Source: Epithemia pelagica
Taxonomy: Eukaryota; Bacillariophyta; Bacillariophyceae; Surirellales; Surirellaceae
Reading direction: 5' to 3'
Length of the DNA stretch: 64,000 nucleotides
NCBI GenBank assembly: GCA_946965045.2
Contig: OX337240.1
Coordinates: forward strand, 3,162,001-3,226,000
The position numbers and the translations under genes were made by a program. Below are positions 27,474 through 39,701 of the stretch, in pieces. The notes under the pieces are model-generated. The model ran no database searches. It was not told the DNA's origin and saw only the letters and a program-made list of their open reading frames with translations. Numbering within the stretch: position 1 is the first letter of the stretch; each line of letters begins with the position of its first letter.

Positions 27474-28220
27474 TCTTCGTTGTAAAGGACATCAGCAGAA
27501 CTCTCATTGAGAATTCAGAAGGGTAATAGGTAGTTGGGTAAAAGGCTCGCTGAGCCGACAATCAAATCACCAACCGATACAACAATCCTCCACGGGTCAG
27601 AGAAGAGTTGCAAGTCGAAGTCCGCCGTGGGTGGGGGCAGTCGGTCCACTGATAAGAGGTTAGTCTTAAGATGAGTTTTAAATGGTGATATTAATGATTG
27701 TGAGACGATTACTAACTAAGGTGGTTGATGGTGCCGAAGTCCTGGCTCTTGTATACGGCCATGGATCTGGTGTGATAGGTCCTCACTGGTTGGAGTAGAC
27801 CGGCATTGGTGTATATTGAATGTATAGGGTGATGGATAACATGTATGGGATGCAACAGCTCTTGCTTTGTCGTGTTTTAAGTCTTGTGCTGGGCGCGTTG
27901 CTGTTTGCATTCTTGGATTTGTGGGAACAGAGATATGGTCTCGCGTGATCGTGATTCGTGCTTTGATAACATAGACCGTTAGGTCGAATCGTGGATGTGC
28001 GTACTCGGATAGTCAAGGCGCGCATTCGATGGTTTTGGGCGCGCACGTGTTGGGCCATAGTTAATATCCAGGCGGTCGCCGATAACACGTGCAATGCGAG
28101 CATGCCATGGCCAAATTTATAGTTTCGCGAGCATGCCGACATTCCTTCCTCACTTTTAGGAAAATGTCATCGGATGCCATAAAATACTAGCATCATTCGA
28201 TGAGTTGTAGGTTTCGCCAC

Positions 28221-29581
28221 CTAGTTTTCGGTGAGAATCCTAACACTCCCCACAATTTGTCGAATGAGGATTGTTATTTTCCTTGTCATGCTTCTGAACG
28301 TTTCCTCCCCAGAAGAATATGATCTTGAACATGGTCCATACTTTCGAGAATTTCCAATGCTTGTTGAGAATGTCTCCTGGATGTTCTCATAGTCATCATT
28401 CTTGAGTTGGTAGGTCTTGTCGATGCCCTTTGAGCTATGCTCCCCAGGTGCCTTCTTCATCCAAACATTGGGATCTGCTTTAGTTGGTGACAAATCCATA
28501 TCAATTGGGGTGTCAAAGAAACAGTCACGCCGACATGCTCCTGAAGATTTTAATCCCTTGGAGGCCTTGTGCGTAATCAAGATGTGACCTGATTCTCTCC
28601 AGATAAAGCTTCCAGGTCGTGCGCATTTCCAACTTTTGCTCCCCATATATCCACATCATTGAGAATCCCAAGACAGGTGGTTGTATGGAAGTTGTGAATG
28701 GAAGTAGTACACAAAAAGATTACCTCACCCAGTTCTTTGGTAAAAGCCTCGTCTGTGATGAGAAGTGCTGGGCGACTATCATCATGGTTTACAAGATGGA
28801 TTCGAATCTTGTTCTTCTGATACTCTTCTGGTGATGCATTTATCATTTCCCTTCTTTTGAACTGAGCTTGAACGCAATCCTTGATTTTTGTGAGGGATTG
28901 GATCTGTGAAACCTGAAAGAGCTCAACTTTGGTAGTGTCGTGCCACTTTCTTTTACCATGTTGCTTGTCTAACAAAACAACTAATTCTTCATTTGTCTTT
29001 GAAACTTGATAACCAAACTTGTACTTGATGGAACGACAGACTTGCTTGATTCTTGACTGCTGTTTGGCAGCTTGAACAAGGCATTTACTGGTCTTGACAA
29101 AATGCTTGAGATGTTTCCATCCAAGTTCATTCAATAGATCATGTTTCTTGGCATAGGCATCATTTACCACGAGTGACGGAGGCTCATAGATCATCGCCCC
29201 AGTCTCCCAATCAACAAGTATATTACAGTGACTTCTTTTGTAGTCAGGATTGTTGCTAATACTTGACGGTTCTTGATCTGCAACAACGTCTCTGAACTGG
29301 AAAACGTCATCTTCAGTTGCCTGTGCTTGGTTGTCCTGTTTGATGTATTCCATATGTTGACGGTATGAAATTATCTTGTCAATGTCGGAAATGGATTTGC
29401 AGAAAGTGTACTTGATATAGTCTTTTTGCTTGAGAGCATCTTGTTCTAAATCAACGATGCATCTGATAAGACATGGTTGTGGTTGCTCCCCATTATATGG
29501 TTGTCGTTGCTCCCCATTTTCCTCTGGATCATAAACAAGGAAAGGTTGTCCAATAGTGTTATCACATTTGATCATAGGCAT
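28221..29581 (-). pseudogene. Copia reverse-transcriptase-like region, copy 1, frameshifted
   Basis: Matches the 464-residue frame of copy 2 but loses 34 bases at about 28,595 between two TTC repeats. The frame breaks into 334 and 141 residues. The remaining motif is NDVDIWGAKVGNAHDLEALSGE, a degraded form of the copia block around the first RT aspartates. Confidence 0.75.
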
Positions 29582-29635
29582 TTGCGTGGATGAATCTTCA
29601 CCTTTGCTACAAATGAAAATGGGTTTATTTGAAAG

Positions 29636-31258
29636 CTACTCCTCTCCTGAAGAGGTATCCACACAAAGGTTGCTGGGTGGCGTGGGTGCATCATGAAGAA
29701 TGGCAGAGTAACAAAGGGTTTGAGTGTCCAGAGACAAAGTATCACCAATAGAAGGGGCAAAAACAAGCCAGTAGCCAAGTGTCGTGACAAAAGAGGGAGG
29801 GTAGGGACGGTAGGGACGGTGGGAGAGGGCATATGATTCGGTAAAGTAGGGGGCCTTGTCCCAGATAAGGAAGAAAAGTGGGTGGGTAATGCCGGGTGGG
29901 CGACCATTGAGGATCTCAAGAGGGATATGGCCCGAAACGGTCACGGCGTATGTTGTCCTCTTAACGGTCTGGTAACGGTTCTCAGCCATGTTCTGATCTT
30001 GGAGGTATGGTTTGGAACAGTATTCTCCAAGCAGGGGTGTGAAGAAGGAAGGCGTATCAGGTCCATGATCGTAAGGTAAATCCAAGAGAAGGTTGAGGTT
30101 ACAGACAACACGATTGGTATACTTCCCAAAAGCATCATGCGGATTGTTGCCATCATTTTCAACAGTCCTTGAAGAAGGTGCCGTATCTTGCATGGGATCA
30201 AGATACCAATGATTATAGCCAGTCAATTGATTGTCACCGGAGAAAGTAGACATGCGAGAGAGCAGATGTCGAGATATCTCAACTTTCTGTTTACAGTTGT
30301 TGTTCTCGAGACAATCATTAGGGATGGATGTTGCCTTGATATTGGACACCAAATTAGCAAGATCAGATGTTGGATGATTGACATCAATATTGGTCACAAC
30401 TTGTGGAACCAACCGGGTAATCAGATCAAAGAAATTATCTTGATGGTCTTGGGAATCATCTTGAATCATGTCGTCAATCCATGCACGACCAGGGTCGGGA
30501 TCAGGTTCCGGCTCAATGTCAAGAGTATGCGTCTGTTCCATGCATGCAGTTGTTGATGACAGATTCTGGGTAGACTTGTTGTACGCAATGATTACTTGAC
30601 GACTATTGTCGTTGAGTTTACTCCACAGATCTCTTGGAAGACTGATCTTTGGACGAAGCGAAGATGATTTCTTGGTCTTCACGTTAGTTCTCTTAATCAT
30701 GCGGTGTTTTTCTTTGGGTGATAGATCTTTGATATCAAAATCTTGATCATATTGAAAGTCGCATTGCTTGGTATGCTTAAGTCGGTTAGACTTTGGTGCT
30801 CGAGTTGCTTGGTCATGATCATATGCGGCATCAAGGAGAAGACGGAAATATGATTGATAACAAAGTGTCTTTGCACCAGACAAGATGTTGACTTGTCGTA
30901 AATCAGGTACCTTTTCAACGGCTTTCATCAGGAAGGTCATCCTAGTGGAGTGGCCAGGAATGTGATCAAACATTGATCCCAGATTGTCGAGAAGATGGAA
31001 TTGGTGTTGAAAGTGGAGAAGAAACTGATAGGTTGTGCCGTGCCATGAATCATCGAGACAAAGATTGGAGATGTAGTTGTTAAGACGTAGCACCTCTCTT
31101 TTTGCTAAACAAAATGACGAAATGCAACCTTGGTTCAGACGGAGCTTGGTGAAGTCTGCATTGATTCTCCAATGATCATAATTGGCCTTGGTGAGGTTCA
31201 ACCAGGTAGAGCGAGGTAAATCAGACTGCTGCAGGGTTGAGTTTGTTCTCGTGACCAA
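29636..31258 (-). pseudogene. Copia gag/integrase-tail fusion frame, copy 1
   Basis: 540 residues. The N-terminal third is gag-like (ANYDHWRINADF, SYFRLLLDAAYDHDQATR). The C-terminal third resembles the integrase tail (AENRYQTVKRTTYA, ILNGRPPG). The protease and integrase catalytic core are absent, so the element has an internal deletion fusing gag to the integrase tail. One PYR repeat fewer than in copy 2. Confidence 0.65.
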
Positions 31259-31557
31259 TGTGCTAGGATCTTCAGTTGATGCCTTGTAAATGTCTTCAGA
31301 TCCATCGTCTTGTTCCCATACTTGTATTGTCCAAGGTCCTTGATATTCTTTTCTGGATTGACTGCAAGATAGTCGATGACATTCAGAATGTGTTCGAAAC
31401 CACTATGTTTTATCCATTGATGAAGGGCTTGAGCTCGTTCTTCATCACATTCAAATAGATGCTGGGTGATATGATTGAACACTTGTGTATCTGATATGTC
31501 AGGCGGTACTGAGTCGTCAGAAGGAAGAGAAGGTGTCTTGGGGTATGTTGGATCCAT
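31198..31557 (-). pseudogene. Copia gag N-terminus, copy 1
   Basis: 119 residues starting MDPTYPKTPS. Overlaps the next frame by 61 bases in a different register, so gag is split at HWSREQTQP. The identical break in both copies means it predates the duplication, or is a programmed shift. Confidence 0.6.
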
Positions 31558-31749
31558 GGTAGTATATGGTTGGTTCGTTGTTTATTTAATGTGTGGTGTG
31601 ATCTGAACCCAGATGTACCACGTGTGTGCCACGTATATCAGTACCCGGATGTGTGTTGTGCTGGGAACCCGGATGTGTGGAACTCGGTTTTGTCTCTGGT
31701 TTGTTGTGGAAACTACTTAAAGATACTTATCCTTGGTCACTTTCGGACT

Positions 31750-31773
31750 TGTTGCGGTGATCGAGTTGAACCG
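31750..31773 (-). repeat. Shared copia LTR, terminal piece left of the giant insertion
   Basis: On the minus strand this ends CACCGCAACA. Together with 54,967-55,277 it makes an LTR of about 335 bp with TGTTG...CAACA ends. The last two bases, CG (31,772-31,773), are the target duplication of the giant element. Confidence 0.7.
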
Positions 31774-31782
31774 CGTCTAAGG

Positions 31783-32127
31783 GCAGCGTCACGCGCCCCC
31801 AAAACGCACACCCCATACGCGCCGTCGGCATGCGCCATTTTTCGTACCCGGTTTTTTTATACGGATTTACACCATTTTGACTAATCCCCCCCACCATCAC
31901 GCACATACAACATCATACACATTCACGGCGACCCTATCTTCCACGCACGCACACTCCCATCTTCCACGCACAGAGAACTTACCTTCTAAGCACACTGACC
32001 TTGCCCTCCACGTCCAAAACACTCTGAACACAAAGTACCAACCTCATCAGAACAAGGCATCTATACACCCTCTCCACAGGTGCAATAACACAAGGGCAAA
32101 CCCCCAATCTCTCCTATCCCATTCTCC
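31783..32127. other. Left subterminal region of the giant element
   Basis: Contains CACGCGCC, ACGCGCC and GCGCC words in the first 60 bases, matching those near the right end, then CA-rich sequence. No gene was seen. Confidence 0.55.
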
Positions 32128-32330
32128 AATGACACCAGCGGAAGCCACTCACCTTTTGCATCCCATGCTCCGAAAGCACCAGCGGAAGCCACACACCATT
32201 AGCATCCCATGCTCCGAAAGCACTGGTAGAAGCCACCCACCTTTTGCATCTCAGGCACCGAAAGCACCGGCAGAAGCCACCCACCTTTTGCATCTCAGAC
32301 TCCAAAAGCACCAGCAGAAGCCACACACTT
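32128..32330. repeat. 44-bp minisatellite
   Basis: Between four and five copies of a unit containing CACCAGCGGAAGCCAC, CCTTTTGCATC and GCTCCGAAAG, with moderate divergence. Non-coding. Confidence 0.8.
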
Positions 32331-32413
32331 ATGGTAACTCATTTCACAACACAATCGATACCATCCACAGAAGAATGTGAAAACATGCACAGAAGCTAAT
32401 GAAGAGATACTAT

Positions 32414-34741
32414 TTAAAAAAACCAGAGTCTGTGCTTCCTCCGCTTTTTCTGCTGCGGTTGATCTTGATCAGCACTGTCCACATATCCCATCCTCTCCCG
32501 ATGTTTCTTAAGAAGATTCTCCATGAACACATTTTGTCCCTGAAACAGTCCATCAACTGATACATATTCTCGATCATCCCTCACCTTCTGCTGCAATTCA
32601 TCAAGACGATCAAGGCCAATATCACTCATACCACGTCCCTTTTTGTTTGCACAACCTGAATACTTGTATTGTTCTACTCCATCTGTATCAATGTCCTCAT
32701 TAATTTGGTGCGCTTGACACCAAGCAGGATCTTCTTTGTACAACTTTTGTTTGAACTCTTGTCTGCTCCTCAGAGCCCATGCATCCCATGAATCTTCAAG
32801 AGCCAAGAGAATGAAAGCTTCATCACTCGTAGTAAACTTACTCATCGCTTCCTTCCATATTGCTTGCTTTTGTGCTTCTGGTGTATTAGCTGTAATATCT
32901 TGATTAATGATATCTCTCACCATTCCATCTCCATAAACCGACCCCCCAAATACTTCAAACATGAAAACATAAGCATCATTGTCTCCATTCACTCCTCTCA
33001 TTTGCATCATCTCTTCAAGACTTGGCATAGGACCTAGATTTTCATCGTCAACCAATAACTTAGGGAATTGTCGCCGAACAATTCCACCACCATGTGTTCT
33101 CCATAGATTTAACGAGAAATGTTCTGCCAGGCAGGAAGGCTCATGTTAGAGCAAAACTTTCCACAAGAATGAGAACAAGATAGCACCAAGACAGTACCAA
33201 CTTACTCATGAACCTGAACCTTAGCGATTGTAGAACATTTGATCTCTTGCGTCTGAATTCTTTCCTCAAATGGGGGGAATACCTTTCCCACCACTTTGCC
33301 TTAGCCACATCACCAATAATCTTTTCTCGTTCGAAATACGCCTTGAAGTGATCCTTCCCCAAATGCCATAATCCATTATCATCTGCATCACAATCATCGG
33401 CAAGTGAGAAATACTTCACGTACCTCCAAGCAACATCAGGCACAAAAGTCTGGAACTCATCTGTACGACAAGCTAGGGGTAGATCCTTGTATTTGCTCCT
33501 GCTCTTTCTTTGCTGTTCTCTCTTTCTTTCCCTCTTGTATTCTCTCCTTCTTTCCCTCTCACCAGACGTTGCATTAGCCCCAGAACTCTGACCATCACTA
33601 GTACCATAGATAGATGATGCAACCATTGAGCTATCGCCTCCGACTTCCATGGCTACAAGAGATGATGACGACCAAGAGAGATCAGAAAGTGAGGAAACAT
33701 CATCCATCCAGAAGTCCACATCTTTTTCGATTGTACATTTCCAAACCCACATCAACCCAGATTAGAGTTCCACTCTAACCAGTCAATACCGATAGGGCAC
33801 AAACAAAACAAAGGAAGTACACATTACTTACAAACGCGACTGACTCCTCCGCCACCACCACCACCACCACCCATAACCTCTTCCATAATATTTTCAACAT
33901 CTTGGTGCGACATTACAGTCACACCACCATTGTCATTAGCTGCGCACTCAATATTATTTGTATCCATATGGTGATGAGTTTGCTGTGGTTGGTGAACACC
34001 AGCGCCTCCTTGCATCAGAACGCCCCCATTGGGTGGGTATGGGACAGACATCATCTGCTGTTGTGGGTATCCTTGATGCACCATAATACCAGTTCCTTGT
34101 TGTGGATAAATCGTAGATGATGACGCCGCCGGGAAATGATGATGTTGTTGCCCCCCAAGAGGAGCTTGGGAATAATTGAACTGTGTATGGACCTGATGTT
34201 GTTGTTGCCCTTGAGGAAGAAATGACAACACCGATGGATTTGGTTGCTGGTGAGGATAAGGATGGGTATGATTCGGATATGGAGCAACTCCATTCGCATT
34301 ATAAGGAACTCGCTGACCATGGTCGACTCTATTCATAACAGCAGTATTGTGTTCGGATTCCATAGGTGCTCCTGTATTAGTAACACCACGGGTTCCTGTA
34401 CAGCTCATGGTACTACCTTGGTCCTGGGATTCGTTGGATGAAGCTCCCCGTCCTCCTCTTTCCTGATATATTACCTGACTCTTTTCAGATACGGATCCTG
34501 AATCCTCTTGGTTACGGTCATCATTGCTATTCTTCTTGTTGACATCTATGATCGTTATTTCTTCGTCGTCTGTTTCATCATCGGTACTGCTTTCTCCAAC
34601 ATCTTTGCCACCAGATAAACCATGGAACGCTGAATTCTTACTGTTTTGGTTGTCCTTTTTATCTTGCTTTGGATCACCACAGCGTTGGCTTCCTTGTTTT
34701 CTATTCTTGGTCCCCTGGTTTATTTCAGAAGGGGGCGACAT
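32414..34741 (-). CDS. Three-exon unknown protein of the giant element
   Basis: Exons 34,741-33,832 (an 'A/T' shared at the donor), 33,721-33,206 and 33,122-32,414 are joined by two GT-AG introns of about 110 and 83 nt (both donors GTAAGT). Phases agree and each stop in the unspliced frames is removed. The product is about 710 residues. The N-terminal third is disordered and Gln/His/Pro-rich, with an acidic DDETDDEE block. The middle has a basic coiled-coil-like run (ERERRREYKRERKREQQRK) and a folded region with FERE and KAKWWERYSPHLRKEFRRKRSNV. The C-terminal part includes DEAFILLALEDSWDAW and MSDIGLDRLDELQQKVRDDRE. I recall similar blocks in algal and oomycete proteins of unknown role, often near transposons. 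It is divergent from the transposase gene. Confidence 0.65.
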
Positions 34742-35020
34742 GACAAGAAGAGTATACCTGATATAAGAAGTGTTGACAATGCAATGAGTTTTGGGTGCAA
34801 CAAGAGGAGAATGTTATGCCAATCCGTTTTCATTGAGGTCTTACCTTTCGACTATCAACTTTCAAAAGTCGAGCCGTTTGTTCCGAGTACACCCGGTTTT
34901 TTTTGAATTGAACCAAATCGACAGGCGACAATTATACATTCAAACGACCAATGCCACATGGGCATTTGTGTTCGTTCCGATCCCATGTACCGATAGACTC
35001 ATAGTTTATGTAGAATAGTA

Positions 35021-35046
35021 TGGGTGGATGGGCGGGGGGGTGGGGG
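35021..35046 (+). promoter_or_regulatory. G-quadruplex-type motif upstream of the transposase
   Basis: GGG, GGG, seven G and five G runs separated by 1-4 bases, about 130 bases before the transposase ATG. A matching G-run block lies just after the gene's stop at 39,341. Confidence 0.5.
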
Positions 35047-35175
35047 TAAACCATATCCATCCACAACCAATGAAAAAGCGAGCCGGGCGACCATAAAATC
35101 GAAACCATTCGTGTCAATCGTCACATTAGCAATGATTCTCATTCCACAAAGACTAAGGACCACAAAACCAATACC

Positions 35176-38100
35176 ATGGGCCGTCCTTGTAAACCAAGGT
35201 ATTTAAGAAATAAACCTTCCGTCATCAAAGATCAATGGGTAGGCGAAGATCCAAATGCGAGTACAGGTGGTTCCATTCTTCCATGTCGTAAATGTAGAAA
35301 TTGTCATGTATTATTCCACGTCTCCGGGATCTTCCAACATGAAAAGGTTTGTAGCACCAAAAGAGAAAACGGCACTTTGGTCTCACATGCATTGGAGCAC
35401 GAATCGTCCATGATATGCCACGAAACTGCTGGTGTCGAGAACAACACCTCTCATGATAAAGATCAGGGAAATCATTTAGAAAATGGAGGAACCGATGATA
35501 GTGCTGTAGGGATTTCAGAAAATGGAGTAACCGACGATGGTGCTGTAGGGATACCCTGGGCGGACAATCGAGAAGATGAGGAAAGAGAGGATCTGCAACC
35601 CACTACACAAAAACAACCCATCGTGAGACAGCCATGTCGGAATAGTACAAATATTGCTCATTCCTTGCTGTCATCTGAGAATGAGGAAGAATCAGATGAG
35701 GACCAAGAAGAGGGACCATCAGCAGATCATGATGATGGGCTCCAACAAAATGTCGATGACAATGAGGATGTCCAAGGCAAAGGTTCATCCAGTGATGACC
35801 ATGTTATCGATGAAAACTCAAAAGACAATCCTTTGGAATTTCCAGTGTATCTTGAACAAAATGGACTCCGATTTTCCGAAGATGACAAGGCTTTATTGAG
35901 GTTGGCCATACTCCTCCAGAATGCTGGGTGTCCGAAGTTCATGTTCGATGCCATTTTGGCATGGATTGATTATACTAACGAGTGTTGTGGCTCACGTTTT
36001 TTCAATAAAAAACATCCACGGCGAAAGGGATTCATGGCGAAATTCGAAAAAAGAGGTTTCGATTTCCCCAAACCAAAGATTGTCACCGTCCCAATGGAAG
36101 TTACAACCAAAAAGGATATAATCGTTCCAGACAGTGAGAAGTCCGTTGATACCGTTATATTTGATTTTGTGCATCAACTTCGACGTGTCTTGCAAGATCC
36201 TGAAGCCACTTCCAAGGATAAAACAATATTATGTGATGACGACCCGTATCGCCCTTATACACCGAATAAATGTCTCAAAAACATACAAGATGGCCATGTT
36301 TTCCAACGTACCGTACGGAAATACAGACATGACAACGATACTTTCGTTGTTGGTTTATTGTCTTATATGGATAAGACACACGCGACAGGGGATGGTCGCT
36401 TTAATGCGGAACCAGTTGTTATGGTACCTTCATTTTTGACGATGTCTGAAATGCGAAAACCGAATAGACAAATCATCTTAGGGTTGATCACAGATATGGA
36501 ACGGAAGTCATCTGCGGCCAAATACATCTTGGATAGGGGGTCCCCCTGTCGGAATTATCATGCACAGCTCTCGCGAATACACCAAGCTCTTTTGAAGATA
36601 CAGAATCGAGGTGGATTGTGGATGCGATTACGGATCCATGGGATCGAGAAGGTGGTGAGATTAGTGTTACCCGTGATCATGATAAAGGGAGATGCGAAGT
36701 CACAAGATAACATCGCAGGACGATATGCATCTCATCATCAAAGTGTTGGCCGGCTTGTTTGGCAGTGTGATTGCACACCTCGGGAGTCTAGATACCCATG
36801 GTCCACATGCAACTACCTCTTCAAAAACCCTATTCATTTCAGAAGCCTCCGTGTGCTTGGTTTAGATAAACCATCAGGAAACCCAATAGTTATCGATTCT
36901 GGACAACCCGGCATAGATGATCCGAGAGAGGATCCTTGGAGAGAACCTGTGAACAATTCCAAGAAAATTTTACATCAGATTGGACAATACCCAGTGAACA
37001 ACATCTACAACCATTTGTATTTGGGTGAGGGTGTTAATAAAACACATGGGATTTTTACCGCGGCATGTTGTGATGTATTACATACTTTGAAATCGGGGAT
37101 CATGAAATATATCATGACTGATTTCTTTGCTCTGATGACAATGAGAGAAAAAGCCATGTTTGATTTCTTGTACAGCTCTTTCTTCCAAGCCAACCGGCAG
37201 TCGGTATTCTCTTATTCTTCTAGTTGGGGGTACCCCAGAACATCCTTCTCTGCAGGTATCAGTAATGTTACAAAGGTAACAGCCAATGAATGGGTTGGTA
37301 TTATGTTTGTCTCAGCCGCTTTGTGTGTTTCTGTTCGTGGTCATCTTATTTTCGCTTCGACTATGGCGGAGAAATGGAAAAAAGTAGTTGCAGAGTGGAA
37401 ACAATGGTGTAAAGAAGAAGAAGAGAGACGAAAGAAAAAGGAAGAAGAGAAAGAACGGAAGAGAAAGAAAAATGAATTAGAAAAAAAAAGAAAAAACGAC
37501 AACGAATGGGCGCTGGACAAAACAACGTATCCACTACCAACAATAAACGTCAACGACAATCGAAAAAAAACCCGGTTGTACACCACAGTATCGCTGATGC
37601 TTCATCCGATTCGGATGAGAATGACTCACCTGTGGATGATAGTAACGAAGAAATAACCACAAATATCAACGACAATCTGCCCGTTCATGTACAGGAAAAT
37701 GAAGATTACCAATATTGTGAACCTGACATTGAGGTACAGGTTACGAGCGAAACAGTATTCGACGATGACCCTGTGGCATATGCATCGATCTGGGATGAAG
37801 GTGAACGGGAACCATATCTGGATTTCCTCTTCCTGTTTGAGACAATACTCTGTTTCAACAGCTGGACAAGGATGGATAGATTTTGGGATAGCGACCCACG
37901 TTCTCCTGCCGCGAAGGAAACAGCGCGACGATCAGTTGAATCTGTCAAGATAATGATGGATGGTATACGGCGGTATGCACCACGATTGGATAAAAAAGGG
38001 AAACTGATGTGCAATGGTTGGATGATCCCAAAATACCACAACTTGGTACATATAGTTCGACAGGTGTCCAATTTCGGCCCAGTTAAAATATCCGACACTG

Positions 38101-39305
38101 AATCAGAGGAGAGTAACCACAAAGAAATTGTCAAACTGAATGCCAAAACAGTACAAAAGCGGGGTAAGGGTGTCTTCGACAGTCAACTTGGTGATAACAT
38201 ATGGCAGATGCAGGCATGGGATCTGCTCTGTAAAGCATCAGGGATCAAACAAGATGACGTGGAGCTACTAAAAAATGGTCAATCTCCAACCATTGTGGCA
38301 AGGAAAAAAAGAAGTCAAGTGTATCATAGTCATGAGAATGATGACGAGGACGGTGAAGAAGATAGATGTAAATTCAAGGGGCGAGGGACAACAATACAAA
38401 TCCAATTGGTCAGATCTGGACGGACAGAGAGCCCCGTGGTCAAGTGTACTTACAAGTATATTTCGAAAACAAATACCGGTATGATCCTCCCAAAAGTAAT
38501 CCTTGACTTCCTGGTGAAACATGCAAGTGCACTCTTCACACAAATGAATATTATACAACAGAATGACACAAGTGATTACATCATGATCCATGGGTGTACA
38601 GAGGTCAAATTCAGGGACGAAAACATAGGTGGTATCCGATGTCATCCTAATTACCAAAGTGAGGGTCCTTGGAGAGACTGGGTGAAAGCATGGATCCCAC
38701 GACACCAGCGAACACCATTCACTGACACTGCAACAGGTAATCAGGGAACAGACAATATCTTGGTACTCTGTCAGGTTTTATGCTTCATACGCAGACCATG
38801 GGAACAACGGGAAAGTGCTGGTCACATGCAAGAACAGGGAAATGATGCTCGTACATCAAGAATCCACCAAGAAAAACCGAGAGATGTCACACATGCTTTA
38901 CTACGAACCACTTATCGTCGTAGTGACAAGGATAAAGAGAAGTCCTCCGTCCTTTTCATTCGATGGAGCAAGGCCTTTACCCGGAATTCCCGTGTTCCCG
39001 ATCTTGTATTGGTTCCTATCACCAATATAGTTGAATTGGTAGGAGTGATCGATGAAAACCCGGAAATGATCCAACACCGAGATAAGGTACCGGAATACCT
39101 GCATTCTGATGCGGAAAGAGAAATATTGCTTGAATATACTCGGAATCACAGGAACTATTCCGATATTGTATGGGAGGTACTTCCTGCCAGTAAATGGGCC
39201 AATGAGTTCAATGACTCAGCAAGTGATTCGTTGAGAGCAAGATATACATCATCATCAGATCCTTCACAAACAACAACAACAGATCGTAACACTGCTGGAT
39301 CATGA
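35176..39305 (+). CDS. Plavaka/CMC-like DDE transposase, frame broken near 37,490
   Basis: The first frame (35,176-37,656, 826 residues) has an N-terminal Cys/His block (PCRKCRNCHVLFHVSGIFQHEKVC) and an acidic disordered stretch. The catalytic-type region contains SYMDKTHATGDGRFNAEPV (Asp about 399), MIKGDAKSQDNIAGRYASHH (Asp about 506), WQCDC and CCDVLHTLKSGIMKYIM. The second frame (from about 37,506 to 39,305, 599 residues) supplies the expected C-terminal part: WMIPKYHNLVHIVRQVSNFGP, then ESNHKEIVKLNAKTVQKRGKGVFD. The two frames meet in an A-rich Lys/Arg tract (37,430-37,500) with nine- and six-base A runs, so a single indel or ribosomal/polymerase slippage separates them. The DKTH...GR...EPV and GD-K-D signatures match transposases I associate with Plavaka-like elements. 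This is the likely mobilising enzyme of the giant element if slippage or an intact allele restores it. Confidence 0.75.
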
Positions 39306-39340
39306 AGGTGTCAGTGAAAGTCGTTCTGTATAACCAATAA

Positions 39341-39367
39341 GGGGGTGGGTGGGGGTGGGGGTGGGGG
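39341..39367 (+). promoter_or_regulatory. G-quadruplex-type motif downstream of the transposase
   Basis: Five G runs of three to five bases each separated by a single T, 36 bases after the TGA of the transposase. The rest of 39,306-39,701 has no gene. Confidence 0.5.
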
Positions 39368-39701
39368 TGTGTTTCCAACCACCAACAAAGGTCATGGGGG
39401 ATGTCCGAGTGGTATCCGTAATATTTATTTCAGAGAAGTGGTCCCAATAATATACTCCCCAACATGTCGGAGTGGTACTCCGTTTATTAAAAAGAGTAAC
39501 ACGTGATGAGGGATAGTATGAGATAGATGTCCATGTGGTATCCACAAACGGCAGCCGACCCATTATTCTTCATAAAAAAACAAACACATCTTAGTAGAAG
39601 TCTCGTCTCTTCTTTTTCTTGAATGTGATAGGTTCATTCTGTTTGATCATCAAGTAATCATTTTTACACAAGCGGTGAGATAAAACTCTCTGGCTTACGC
39701 A

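Larger units (their letters stand above)
26824..27480 (-). mobile_element. Helicase-element fragment E11 (right end, minus orientation)
   Basis: Type B tip CCCTAAGGAGAAAGTGCC, five to six copies of TCCCACTGCAGAACAGCC (26,875-26,995), the AAATGACCCTTCTTTGGGCC motif (27,101), then a minus-strand coding end. The boundary with the copia remnant at about 27,480-27,536 is unclear. Confidence 0.6.
27537..31749 (-). mobile_element. Ty1/copia-type retroelement interior, copy 1 (defective)
   Basis: Nearly identical to 55,298-59,557. Gag-like, integrase-C-terminal-like and reverse-transcriptase-like frames are in minus orientation. The 3' LTR expected left of 27,537 is missing. The 5' LTR (31,750 onward) is split by the giant transposon. 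It carries a 34-bp deletion relative to copy 2. Confidence 0.75.

Noticed and set aside
31745-31800. tRNA-like B-box (GGTTCAACTC) on the minus strand near the giant element's left end
   Set aside because: The T-arm stem does not pair and no A-box or anticodon arm is present. The bases belong to the copia LTR and the transposon tip.
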